From the IMG/VR virus record IMGVR_UViG_3300048014_000057, positions 80,860 through 144,859 of that record: DNA of 64,000 nt. One strand, written 5' to 3'. This stretch comes from a virus. Under the pieces are notes generated by a model, which worked only from the letters and a program-made list of their open reading frames with translations, ran no database searches and had not been told where the DNA came from. Numbering within the stretch: position 1 is the first letter of the stretch; each line of letters opens with the position of its first letter. The translations under genes and the position numbers were made by a program. Positions 7,519-15,122 of the stretch are shown here, one piece after another.

Positions 7519-7855
7519 TTTATTTTCAAACAATTCCGGAGGAAATACAATGATAGATTTATCACAATTAGAAAAAGAAGTAGAAAATGCAATTAATCTT
7601 GCAAAATTAGCAGGAGATAAAATCCTTTCTAATATAGAAACAAAGGCAAGTGAAGATGCTGCTACTATTGCTAAAATTGCAAATTTACATATTACATTAA
7701 GTTCTGCCATGGCTAATTTAAATTTTATTATTTCTAATAATGTTATTCATGGAGAAGGTGTATTATTAAATGTTGTAGATTTTACAAAACAAATTCCTCA
7801 CGATATCGAAGTAGGAGTAGAAAATCTAGTTGATGAAGTTAAAAAGATAATTTAA
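7463..7855 (+). CDS. Helical protein of unknown function with two possible starts
   Basis: 130 residues from TTG 7463, or 101 from ATG 7550, both with good ribosome binding sites (GGAG and GGAGG). The short form begins MIDLSQLEKEVENAINLAKLAG and is predicted to be mostly amphipathic helix, rich in Ala, Ile and Asn, without Cys. No family recognised. A hairpin (7451-7518) buries the upstream start only, so the two forms might be made in different ratios. An AATAAATA motif overlaps the leader (7442-7449). Confidence 0.5.
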   Translation: MNIIKEIENINKKINFLVSLFSNNSGGNTMIDLSQLEKEVENAINLAKLAGDKILSNIETKASEDAATIAKIANLHITLSSAMANLNFIISNNVIHGEGVLLNVVDFTKQIPHDIEVGVENLVDEVKKII

Positions 7856-7875
7856 TTTATAACATTGGGTGACAT

Positions 7876-8208
7876 ATACGAAAAAAGAATAGAACATATT
7901 CTTTCGAATTGTTATTTAAACATGGTGAAACTTGTCCTTATTGTAATAAAATTATAAAAATTAATTTTAATAATAAAAATGCACATAATGAAAAAAATTT
8001 TCCCACAAGAGATCATGTTATTCCTAAATCTGTAATGCCTGGACAACCCAGAATAATTGTATGTAGAGAATGTAATCAAAATAAAGATAAAAAAACATTA
8101 TTAGAATGGTATCATAAATTAAAAAATAATAATGATATTAGAAAAGATATTATCAAAGAACATTTAAAAAGAAGTGGTTATAAAAAGGAAGATATAGAAA
8201 ATGAATGA
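7876..8208 (+). CDS. HNH-type endonuclease-like protein, probable AUA start
   Basis: About 110 residues. It has CPYC near residue 20, RDHVIPKS in the middle and CRECNQNKDKKT, the Cys4-zinc HNH/RuvC-like nuclease fold. The nominal TTG at 7909 has no ribosome binding site and would remove RKKNRTYSFELLFK, which reads like a genuine N-terminus. ATA at 7876 is preceded by GGTGA at the right distance for the tail of the anti-Shine-Dalgarno, so an AUA start is proposed. It could be a small homing or DNA-repair nuclease. It overlaps the RNA ligase gene by eight bases. Confidence 0.65.
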   Translation: MRKKNRTYSFELLFKHGETCPYCNKIIKINFNNKNAHNEKNFPTRDHVIPKSVMPGQPRIIVCRECNQNKDKKTLLEWYHKLKNNNDIRKDIIKEHLKRSGYKKEDIENE

Positions 8209-9259
8209 TATAGTAAGAAAACTAGCAAGTATTCGTCGTATTGCAGAAATTAAACCAATCGAAGGTGCTGATAAAATTGTTGCTTATAGAGTTGACGGAT
8301 GGTGGGTAGTTTCACAAAAAGATGCTTTTAATGTTGGAGACCTAGTTTTATATTTTGAGATTGATTCGTTTTTAAATGTAAGACCAGAATTCGAATTTCT
8401 TAGGAAAAATTCTTTTAAATCTACTAAAAATTTAGGAGATGGTTTTAGAATTAAAACTATTAAACTTAAAGGTCAAATTTCCCAAGGATTAATTCTTCCT
8501 ATAACTGATTTTCAAGAATTTTTACAAACAAATCAAGACGGACAAAAATTAATTGAATTTCTTAATGAAGGTGATAATGTTACTGAAATTCTTGGAATTC
8601 AAAAATATGAAAAGCCAATTCCATCTTGTCTTCAAGGAACAGTAAAAGGTAATTTTCCTTCATTTATTAGAAAAACTGATCAAGAACGATATCAAAATCT
8701 ATCAGAAAAAGAAAAAAATTGTTATAAAAATATTCCATTTGAAGTTACTGTTAAAATGGATGGTTCTTCTATGACTGTTTATTATAAAGATGGAGATTTT
8801 GGTGTATGTTCCAGAAATCTTGATCTTAAAGATGATACAGAAAATCTTTATTGGAAAATTGCTAAAGAATTAAAACTAAAAGAAAAATTAGAAAAACTGC
8901 AATATAATATTGCATTACAAATGGAACTTTGTGGACCAGGAATTCAAGGAAATCCACAAAAATTAGATACACATAAAGTTTTTATATTTGATATCTATGA
9001 TATTAATTGTCAAAGATACTTTTCTCCATATGAAAGATATATAATTTTAGAAAAATTAAATCTTTTATTTAATATTGTTCCTATATTAGGAATAAATTAT
9101 TTTGGAGAAAATATTTTCGATCATGAAAAAATTCATATGATAGCAGATAACACTAGATATAATAATATTCCTGCAGAAGGAGTTGTATTTAAATCAATGC
9201 GTGGCAGATATTCATTTAAAATGATAAGTAATGTATATTTGTTAAAAGAGAAAGATTAA
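8201..9259 (+). CDS. RNA ligase (DRB0094-like nucleotidyltransferase)
   Basis: 352 residues. An N-terminal OB-like domain (IKPIEGADKIVAYRVDGW, GDLVLYFEIDS) precedes a ligase core: motif I VKMDGSS near residue 186 with the adenylated Lys, CSRNLDLK (motif Ia/III), IALQMELCGPG, and AEGVVFKS plus SFKMIS (motifs IV and V). This is the arrangement of the DRB0094-type RNA ligase family, which seals 3'-OH/5'-phosphate RNA ends. In phages such ligases repair host tRNAs cut by antiphage anticodon nucleases; that use is inference here, but the nearby tRNA gene fits. Confidence 0.85.
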   Translation: MNDIVRKLASIRRIAEIKPIEGADKIVAYRVDGWWVVSQKDAFNVGDLVLYFEIDSFLNVRPEFEFLRKNSFKSTKNLGDGFRIKTIKLKGQISQGLILPITDFQEFLQTNQDGQKLIEFLNEGDNVTEILGIQKYEKPIPSCLQGTVKGNFPSFIRKTDQERYQNLSEKEKNCYKNIPFEVTVKMDGSSMTVYYKDGDFGVCSRNLDLKDDTENLYWKIAKELKLKEKLEKLQYNIALQMELCGPGIQGNPQKLDTHKVFIFDIYDINCQRYFSPYERYIILEKLNLLFNIVPILGINYFGENIFDHEKIHMIADNTRYNNIPAEGVVFKSMRGRYSFKMISNVYLLKEKD

Positions 9260-9261
9260 AA

Positions 9262-9516
9262 ATGATTACTATTTATACTAAAAAATATTGTGAATGGTGT
9301 GATAAAGCCAAAGAATTATTAAATTCTCTTTCTATTCCTTTTTCCGAATACAAAATTGGAGAAGACATTCCTCGTGAATGGATATTAAATACTTTTCCTA
9401 CCATGCATACAGTTCCTATTATTCTATATAAAAATCAATTAATAGGAGGATATCAGGATTTACTACATGAAATAAATACTAATATACATTTTGGAAAAAC
9501 ATTATTATTAGAATAA
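9262..9516 (+). CDS. Glutaredoxin
   Basis: 84 residues with the redox motif CEWC at residues 10-13, a conserved TVP (cis-proline) near 54 and IGGYQDL after it. It would reduce disulfides, most usefully the C-terminal Cys pair of the phage ribonucleotide reductase encoded at 15123-17558. It starts two bases after the ligase stop and ends the operon before a strong terminator. Confidence 0.9.
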   Translation: MITIYTKKYCEWCDKAKELLNSLSIPFSEYKIGEDIPREWILNTFPTMHTVPIILYKNQLIGGYQDLLHEINTNIHFGKTLLLE

Positions 9517-9546
9517 AAATTTAATAAGAACGTAATTTTTATACTT

Positions 9547-9581
9547 AAAAGACCTAGGAGAAATCTTAGGTCTTTTTTTTT
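9547..9581 (+). terminator. Rho-independent terminator
   Basis: AAAAGACCTA (9547-9556) pairs with TAGGTCTTTT (9567-9576) over a 10-base loop and runs into an uninterrupted T-tract. It closes the 6161-9516 transcription unit. Confidence 0.9.
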
Positions 9582-9593
9582 ATTTTATATTAT

Positions 9594-9601
9594 AATAAAT
9601 A
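9594..9601 (+). promoter_or_regulatory. Late-promoter-like motif AATAAATA
   Basis: TATAATAAATATATT context, 10 bases before the gene at 9611 and just after the terminator, so it is well placed to start a new transcription unit. Confidence 0.5.
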
Positions 9602-9610
9602 TATTAAAAA

Positions 9611-9925
9611 ATGGAGTTTAAATTGGAAGTTCAAAATCAAAAATCAAATACAAATACTAAAGATACTTTAAAAAAAAGAATAACTCGTGTGATCATAAAT
9701 CCACAAATTAAAGAAAAAATAAATGATAATTGTATAAAAATAATAGAAAGTTATTTAAAAAAAGAAGATTTTAATCCTTTAGATTCTGATAAAAATTTAG
9801 ATTCTGATCCTGATAATGCTGTATCCGATCCATATAAAGTTTTGGGTAATCCAAAAGCGTCTTTAGAATTAAAAGATTTGGCATATAAAATAATAACAAT
9901 TCGTTCTTGTAATGATTTAGGATAA
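9611..9925 (+). CDS. Hypothetical charged protein
   Basis: 104 residues from ATG 9611. This ATG has no ribosome binding site, whereas TTG at 9623 has GGAG (part of ATGGAG) at the right spacing, so the real protein may be 100 residues. The N-terminus is basic and polar, the middle acidic (DSDKNLDSDPDNAVSDP), the end a short helix. Not recognised. It is the first gene after the 9547 terminator. Confidence 0.45.
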   Translation: MEFKLEVQNQKSNTNTKDTLKKRITRVIINPQIKEKINDNCIKIIESYLKKEDFNPLDSDKNLDSDPDNAVSDPYKVLGNPKASLELKDLAYKIITIRSCNDLG

Positions 9926-9938
9926 TTATACCAAAATA

Positions 9939-9955
9939 ATAAATAGAATAAATAA
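9939..9955 (+). promoter_or_regulatory. Two late-promoter-like motifs
   Basis: AATAAATA at 9939-9946 and again at 9948-9955, ahead of the virion-like gene at 9976. Confidence 0.45.
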
Positions 9956-9975
9956 TTAAAAGGAAAAAAAAATAA

Positions 9976-10569
9976 ATGAGTCGTTGGGGAACATCAGATT
10001 ATTCAAATAATACTTCTAAACAATATGCATTAGATACTTTTAATAAAGGTAATAATGCAATTGCAAATGGGAGTGCTCTTTATCATAATACTACCCCATC
10101 AGCCTTTACTAATGGAATGGTTCAAGGTTTATATGGTGTTACTAATACAATGGTACAAGCCGCACAGGCAAATCATGCTACTCTTTTAAGTCAACCGGGA
10201 TGGACTTTAGTTAGACAAGGTACTGGTCCTGTTCTAACAATTACAGCTTCTCCTGGTGGTACTTCCTATAATAATACTGATGTTCTTACAATTTCAGGTA
10301 ATGGTTGTGTAAATTGTACTTCTAATCCTGTTACTAATTCTACTGGTGGTATTCTTTCATTTACAAATATTGTTCCTGGATTTGGATTTCCTAATACAGC
10401 CTATGTAACCAAAGCATTTGCAAATTCTACTGGTGGGGCTTCTTCTGGTTCTGGTGCTACCGTAGTTATTACTTTAGGTGGACGTGCAGGAAGAATTAAT
10501 AGAGAAGTTTTAGTTGCTACAGGATCAATGATAAATGGAAATGCTAGTTCACTTTTTCCAACTTCATAG
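9976..10569 (+). CDS. Putative virion/structural protein with beta-rich, Gly-Thr-Asn composition
   Basis: 197 residues, AAAAGGA ribosome binding site. The N-terminus is helical (SNNTSKQYALDTFNKGNNAI), followed by a long Gly/Thr/Asn/Ser-rich beta stretch (VLTITASPGG, DVLTISGNG, GSGATVVITLGG). The 'GxGYxxxxVxV' beta repeats resemble those inside the minus-strand baseplate proteins at 52043 and 56089, which suggests a virion role. No specific family recognised. It is preceded by late promoter-like motifs and followed by a second small protein of similar composition. Confidence 0.5.
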   Translation: MSRWGTSDYSNNTSKQYALDTFNKGNNAIANGSALYHNTTPSAFTNGMVQGLYGVTNTMVQAAQANHATLLSQPGWTLVRQGTGPVLTITASPGGTSYNNTDVLTISGNGCVNCTSNPVTNSTGGILSFTNIVPGFGFPNTAYVTKAFANSTGGASSGSGATVVITLGGRAGRINREVLVATGSMINGNASSLFPTS

Positions 10570-10594
10570 TTTTCTTTATAATTGAAAGAATCTA

Positions 10595-10888
10595 ATGTCT
10601 GGTAATAATTCAACAAGATTATCACAATTACAACCAAAATTATATGCAGATGCTTCTGATCAATTAGTAGCATATTCAAATATTTCGTCTAATGACGTTT
10701 TAATTTCAGTTTCTAATTTATATTATAATACTACTTTATATGTTAATAAAGTAGTATTACTTCAAAATAATACTCCTGCTAATTCATCTATAAATTCAAT
10801 TACTAACAATATTTGGTCTGATGGTAATTATATATATGTTGCCACTGGAAATAATTCGGTTAAACGTGTTGCTCTAACTTCTTTCTAA
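10595..10888 (+). CDS. Putative small structural protein
   Basis: 97 residues, polar and beta-rich (LVAYSNISSNDVLISVSNLYY, NIWSDGNYIYVATGNNSVKRV). It shares the Asn/Ser/Thr-heavy composition of the upstream gene and the tail proteins, so it is probably a virion or virion-assembly protein; this is inference. No clear ribosome binding site is seen. A perfect 13-bp hairpin sits in the middle of the coding region. Confidence 0.4.
   Translation: MSGNNSTRLSQLQPKLYADASDQLVAYSNISSNDVLISVSNLYYNTTLYVNKVVLLQNNTPANSSINSITNNIWSDGNYIYVATGNNSVKRVALTSF
10726..10759 (+). other. Perfect 13-bp inverted repeat within a coding sequence
   Basis: TAATACTACTTTA (10726-10738) pairs exactly with TAAAGTAGTATTA (10747-10759) across an 8-base loop. 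It lies inside the gene at 10595 and encodes YNTTLYVNKVVLL, so a protein-level cause for the symmetry is not obvious. Confidence 0.75.
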
Positions 10889-10906
10889 TTTATAAAGGAA
10901 AAATAA

Positions 10907-11302
10907 ATGTTACTTTCAGAAATTGAAAAATTAAATAAAATATCTCTTAAAATGTTACAAGATGAACCTCTTAACGAAGCCTATCATAAAGATGATCGAT
11001 CTGCTTTAGATGAAATTAAAAAATTAATGAATCATCATACTGAAATGCAGATGCGTCATAAAGCCATGATGAATGGTTCCAAAGATAAAGACATGAGTAA
11101 ACATGATCTTTGTTGTATGGCTCATTCTTTTGCCTGTAAACATTATGGAAATTTAGGAGCAAATGCTTATAATTATGGTGAATATGGTAATGGATTGCCA
11201 CAAGATTATCATATAAATAAAGAATTTTATGATAAATTAAATACAATGGTTTCTAAAAATGCTGATCAAAAATCAAAAGAATGTGGTGTAAATTGTGAAT
11301 AA
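10907..11302 (+). CDS. Hypothetical Met/His/Cys-rich protein
   Basis: 131 residues. The N-terminal third is helical (MLLSEIEKLNKISLKMLQDE). The centre has a His/Met cluster (KKLMNHHTEMQMRHKAMMNG) and CCMAHSFACKHYGN; the C-terminus ends CGVNCE. Several His, Met and Cys suggest metal binding, but no family is recognised. AAAGGA lies eight bases before the ATG. It is followed four bases later by the gene at 11306. Confidence 0.45.
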   Translation: MLLSEIEKLNKISLKMLQDEPLNEAYHKDDRSALDEIKKLMNHHTEMQMRHKAMMNGSKDKDMSKHDLCCMAHSFACKHYGNLGANAYNYGEYGNGLPQDYHINKEFYDKLNTMVSKNADQKSKECGVNCE

Positions 11303-11305
11303 TGA

Positions 11306-11701
11306 ATGGAAAATTTAACAGAAGAAAATTTTTTAGTATTATGTGCCAAAAATTATAAAAATACTCAATGTTATTCTACTGAAGAATTTTTAGATGATAT
11401 AAAAAGATTTAAATACTTAAAAAAAATATTTACTAGATATTCAAAAACAAACATTATAGATGAAAGGCTTGTTTTAAATCATATAATCATCTTAAATAAT
11501 GTTTTTTATTCAAAATTTTTATGTCGTATATTTTTTCTAAAAATGCCTGATCAAATAAAATATATAAAACCATTTCTTTTATATTTAAATATTCTTCCTG
11601 AAGATGTTGAAAATGTCAATGGTATAAATTATAATACTATTGACATACCCATGGATGAAAAAATAATAAAAAAACTTAGGGAATTTAACAAAAAAATTTA
11701 A
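11306..11701 (+). CDS. T4-like marine phage conserved protein (DUF7207-type)
   Basis: 131 residues: MENLTEENFLVLCAKNYKN, a short link, then EEFLDDIKRFKYLKKIFTRY, RLVLNHIIILNNVF and FLLYLNILPEDVENV. I recall this 'FxxDLxRFKYIKRLFxKY...LNHxxxLxNVF...L.YLNxLP' pattern from a conserved unknown of T4-like marine phages. All-helical. Function unknown. Confidence 0.55.
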   Translation: MENLTEENFLVLCAKNYKNTQCYSTEEFLDDIKRFKYLKKIFTRYSKTNIIDERLVLNHIIILNNVFYSKFLCRIFFLKMPDQIKYIKPFLLYLNILPEDVENVNGINYNTIDIPMDEKIIKKLREFNKKI

Positions 11702-11729
11702 ATAAATAATATAAAAGAAAGATGAAAAA

Positions 11730-12035
11730 ATGTTTTCTATAAATGAAATTAGTAAAGAAATACTAGATAAATTTATTAAAGATGCTCTTGAAAAGCATAT
11801 GAAAACTTATATTGATGGACATACAAAAAAATCTTTATTAATTAAACATATAAAAGATCAAAAAAAAGTTAAAGAAAAAAAATTATTTGATGAATCTGTA
11901 ATAAAAGAAGAAGAACCTACAAATGTTATGGGTAATTCTTCTTCTAGTCAAGGTCCAATACAAACATTTGATCCTTTATTAGGAAATATAAAAAAAATAA
12001 TTAAAAGAAAAATTAAAAAGAAAGATGTTATATAA
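11730..12035 (+). CDS. Hypothetical Lys-rich protein
   Basis: 101 residues. An N-terminal helix (MFSINEISKEILDKFIKDALEKH) is followed by a Lys-rich segment, a low-complexity SSSSQGPIQTF linker and a very basic end (KKIIKRKIKKKD). Unknown. A motif AAATAAATA lies at 11699-11707 before it. Its stop overlaps the ATG of the membrane protein at 12035. Confidence 0.4.
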   Translation: MFSINEISKEILDKFIKDALEKHMKTYIDGHTKKSLLIKHIKDQKKVKEKKLFDESVIKEEEPTNVMGNSSSSQGPIQTFDPLLGNIKKIIKRKIKKKDVI

Positions 12036-12448
12036 TGGATATGACTTCTACTGTAAGTACATCTTTTTTAGGAATGAAATCATTTTTTACAATGATTGGT
12101 GGATTTCTTCTCATGATTGGTTCTACCTTAGAGCCTAATGTTGCAATATGGATAATTTCACTTGGTGGTTCTTTGTTATATATAGCTATTGGTCAAGATC
12201 AATCACTTAAAAATATCTTTTTTAATTTGATTATTGGATTGTTTTTTGGTATATTTGGTTCCCAATTGATGCATATTTGGGAACCTTTATTACCACAAAT
12301 TGCTGTATCATTTTTTCTTTCAATGTTCGGAGTATCCACAACACAATATATATTAAGAAATCTTAAAACAACTTCTTTTGTTGATATTATTTCTGCAATA
12401 ATTTCTAAAATCATTCCTTGGTCATCGGAAAAATCAGGAAAAAAATAA
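12035..12448 (+). CDS. Small multi-pass membrane protein (holin candidate)
   Basis: 137 residues with about four hydrophobic segments: 15-34, 37-52, 62-82 and 85-105 (GGFLLMIGS, AIWIISLGGSLLYIAI, FNLIIGLFFGIFG, AVSFFLSMFGVS). The short basic C-terminus ends SSEKSGKK. Size and topology suit a class I holin or an auxiliary inner-membrane protein, and it is paired with another membrane protein at 12452. No specific family recognised; the partial gene at 1-78 is another holin candidate. Confidence 0.45.
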   Translation: MDMTSTVSTSFLGMKSFFTMIGGFLLMIGSTLEPNVAIWIISLGGSLLYIAIGQDQSLKNIFFNLIIGLFFGIFGSQLMHIWEPLLPQIAVSFFLSMFGVSTTQYILRNLKTTSFVDIISAIISKIIPWSSEKSGKK

Positions 12449-12451
12449 AAA

Positions 12452-12814
12452 ATGACTTTTATACAATCCTTAAATCATTTTGCTTTATATATAATGCCAT
12501 TAGATATCTGGAATTTTATTGAATCTACTTTTAGTATATTATTAGTCATTGCTTGTATTATGCAAAGATCAAAATTAGATATATTTTCTTCATGTTCAAC
12601 AAGATTATCTAAAACTTCTGTTAAAATTGGACAATTTGCCTTATATATTCAAATGATGCTAGGGATTTTGACTGCCGTAGATGGTTATTATAATTCTATC
12701 GATAATAAAGTTCATATATTACTTGCATTATTTGTTCTTTCTTCTTCTCTTACAAAATTTTCCGTATATTTAAACTTATTTGAAAAAACTGTTAAAATGG
12801 ATACAATAGGATAA
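12452..12814 (+). CDS. Small membrane protein
   Basis: 120 residues with three hydrophobic segments (about 8-40, 60-75, 85-105). It begins three bases after the previous membrane gene, without a clear ribosome binding site, so translation is probably coupled. It may form a pair with the 12035 product in the inner membrane. Not recognised. Confidence 0.4.
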   Translation: MTFIQSLNHFALYIMPLDIWNFIESTFSILLVIACIMQRSKLDIFSSCSTRLSKTSVKIGQFALYIQMMLGILTAVDGYYNSIDNKVHILLALFVLSSSLTKFSVYLNLFEKTVKMDTIG

Positions 12815-12877
12815 TTTTTCTTGTTTTTCTATCTAAAATAGTATAGAATTACCCTCCGATCAAGAAAGGATTATTTT

Positions 12878-13870
12878 GTGAATCATTTACATCATAAATA
12901 TATTTCATTATTATCTTCTTCTCTCAGAAATTTTCAGAAAAAATCAGAATCGTTATATAATTTTTCATGTCTATTTTGTGGAGATTCTAAAAAAAATACA
13001 AAGCGAGCAAGAGGTTATATATATGAAAAAGATGGAAATGTTGCATATTTTTGTCAGAAATGTAAAATATCAAAATCATTATCTAACTTTATTAAAGAAA
13101 TAAACAATTCTTTATATGAAGAATATATAAAAGAATTATATTTTGAAAAATATTATGAAGAAGAAAAAATAATTACCAAAAAACCTATTTTTTATGATAC
13201 TAATATTTTTCAAAATTTGGTCTCAATAAAAAATATAAGTGAAAATGATCCATATAAAAAATATGTTATTAAAAGAAAAATACCAGAAAAATATTATAAT
13301 TTATTATTTAAATGTGAAAATTTTAAAAATTTTACTAATAATATAATACCAAATCTTTTTAATAAAGAATCTTTGAAAAAAGATGAATCTCGTTTATTAA
13401 TACTATTCTTCTCAGAAAATAAAAAATTAATAGGTTATACAGGACGTGCTCTTGGTAATTCTGATATAAGATATATTAATATTGTTATAGATGAATCTCA
13501 ACCAAAATTATATGGTTTGGAAAGATGGGAAAAAAATAAAAAAACTTATGTTGTAGAAGGTCCAATAGATTCTTTATTTTTAGATAATTGTCTTGCAACA
13601 TCGGGTAATGATATGGTATCATCTTTATCCGGTTTTGATAAAGAAAATTTTGTTATAATTTATGATAATGAACGACGTTCAGAATTTACCAGAAAAAAAA
13701 TAGAAAGAGCAATTCAGGCTGGTTATAAAGTTTGTATATGGCCTACCTATATACAAGAAAAAGACATAAATGATATGATAATTTCGGGTAAAACAAAAGA
13801 AGAAATAACAAATATTATTGAAGAAAATACTTTTCAAAATATTAAAGCTCTTGCTAGATTGATAGTCTAA
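12878..13870 (+). CDS. 61: DNA primase (T4 gp61-like)
   Basis: 330 residues, GTG start with AGAAAGGA upstream. The N-terminal zinc ribbon is CLFCGDS (about 31) and CQKCK (about 58). The TOPRIM core follows with YVVEGPIDSLFLDN (catalytic Glu near 227) and IIYDNERRS. It synthesises RNA primers for lagging-strand synthesis and would work with the gp41-like helicase at 19072. It stands at the head of the replication/nucleotide block. Confidence 0.9.
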   Translation: MNHLHHKYISLLSSSLRNFQKKSESLYNFSCLFCGDSKKNTKRARGYIYEKDGNVAYFCQKCKISKSLSNFIKEINNSLYEEYIKELYFEKYYEEEKIITKKPIFYDTNIFQNLVSIKNISENDPYKKYVIKRKIPEKYYNLLFKCENFKNFTNNIIPNLFNKESLKKDESRLLILFFSENKKLIGYTGRALGNSDIRYINIVIDESQPKLYGLERWEKNKKTYVVEGPIDSLFLDNCLATSGNDMVSSLSGFDKENFVIIYDNERRSEFTRKKIERAIQAGYKVCIWPTYIQEKDINDMIISGKTKEEITNIIEENTFQNIKALARLIV

Positions 13871-13913
13871 AAGAGATAAATACAAATTCCATACTAACTT
13901 AATTGGAGAAATA

Positions 13914-14750
13914 ATGAAACCTGATGATTTTCAGGCTAAAGTAATTTTAGCTTCTTGTACCTATAATTCTTATGATCCTCCAATATTTACAATACAAGCT
14001 CGTTATCCTCGTATGATACATTCAGAAGTAATAACACATAGAGTATTTTCGCGTAATGCTAGATCATCTAGGGCTGTTCCTGTATCTAAATTACTTCAAG
14101 AGGAAATTTATGTTCCTCATTTTATGAAGAATCAAGCTGGAATGCAATCTTTTGAAGAATTTGATTTAGATGAATTAAAAGAAATTGAAAATAAATGGAT
14201 TAGATTTGCCGAGGAAACACAAAAATTTTCCAAATGGTTATCAGATAAAGGTGTCCATAAACAATGGGCTAATCGTCCTGTTGAATGGTTTGGGTATATT
14301 GATACTATTATAACTTCAACAGAATGGGATAATTTTTTTTCTCTTAGACTCCATAAAGATGCCATGCCAGAAATTAAAGAATTGGCTCTCTCTATGGATA
14401 AAGAAATTAGAAAAGTAATTGATGAATGTAAATTACAAAAATTAAAAAATGGGGAATGGCATATTCCCTATGTATCATTACAAGAAGATTTTGAATTAGA
14501 AACAATATTAAAATTATCTGTTGCTCGTTGTGCTAGAATTTCATATTCTCCTTTTGATGGGAATGCTAGTTTAGAAAAAGAATTTAAAAGATATGAATTA
14601 TTAAAACAACAAAAACATTGGAGCCCTTTTGAGCATCAAGCAAAGGTAGCAGATAAAAATGATATATGGACATATGATTTTGGATTAGAATCAAATTTAT
14701 CCTATCCATGGGTTCAATATCGTAAATTAGTAGAATTAGAGGAAAAATGA
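13914..14750 (+). CDS. thyX: FAD-dependent thymidylate synthase ThyX
   Basis: 278 residues. The ThyX signature appears as THRVFSRNARSSRAVP near residue 41 (canonical RHRxxSxNxxSxR, with Thr for the first Arg). Late motifs are SVARCARISY and KHWSPFEHQA. It methylates dUMP to dTMP using methylene-tetrahydrofolate, NADPH and FAD. It joins the reductase, TMP kinase and MazG-like genes in dNTP supply. Ribosome binding site TTGGAG, ATG start; its stop overlaps the next ATG. Confidence 0.85.
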   Translation: MKPDDFQAKVILASCTYNSYDPPIFTIQARYPRMIHSEVITHRVFSRNARSSRAVPVSKLLQEEIYVPHFMKNQAGMQSFEEFDLDELKEIENKWIRFAEETQKFSKWLSDKGVHKQWANRPVEWFGYIDTIITSTEWDNFFSLRLHKDAMPEIKELALSMDKEIRKVIDECKLQKLKNGEWHIPYVSLQEDFELETILKLSVARCARISYSPFDGNASLEKEFKRYELLKQQKHWSPFEHQAKVADKNDIWTYDFGLESNLSYPWVQYRKLVELEEK

Positions 14751-15109
14751 ATATTCCATTTTATTTTGATGTTTTGATGGATGATATAAAAATTTATAGA
14801 AATCAAAGAATAGGAACAATTAGTTATGGTTCTAACTTAGAATATAAAAAAACATGGGTAGAATATTTTAAATATTATTTTTATAATTATGAAAAAGAAT
14901 CTTTTAATAGATTTAACTGGTTTCCTAATTTTAACTATATTATAATTCATAAAGAATGTAATCCTAGTTTTAGTATTTTAGAAAAAGATATTTTTATTTC
15001 ACATGAATATATTTTTGGTAAAGATTTTGATGAAGAAGAATATAGAATTAAAAAATTAAATTATTCTGCATGGTATGAAATGCAGAATAGATTAAAATTT
15101 CAAATTTAA
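14747..15109 (+). CDS. Hypothetical protein, aromatic-rich
   Basis: 120 residues, rich in Tyr, Phe and Trp (WVEYFKYYFYNYEKESFNRFNW). ATG overlaps the thyX stop (ATGA), so it is translationally coupled to ThyX, and it is followed by the reductase. No family recognised and no membrane segment. Position suggests a link to nucleotide metabolism, nothing more. Confidence 0.45.
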   Translation: MNIPFYFDVLMDDIKIYRNQRIGTISYGSNLEYKKTWVEYFKYYFYNYEKESFNRFNWFPNFNYIIIHKECNPSFSILEKDIFISHEYIFGKDFDEEEYRIKKLNYSAWYEMQNRLKFQI

Positions 15110-15122
15110 GGGAGAAAAAAAA

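Noticed and set aside
13914-14750. Calling ThyX inactive because the first Arg of RHRxxS is Thr
   Set aside because: The remaining substrate-binding residues are intact and I recall variant motifs in phage ThyX proteins.
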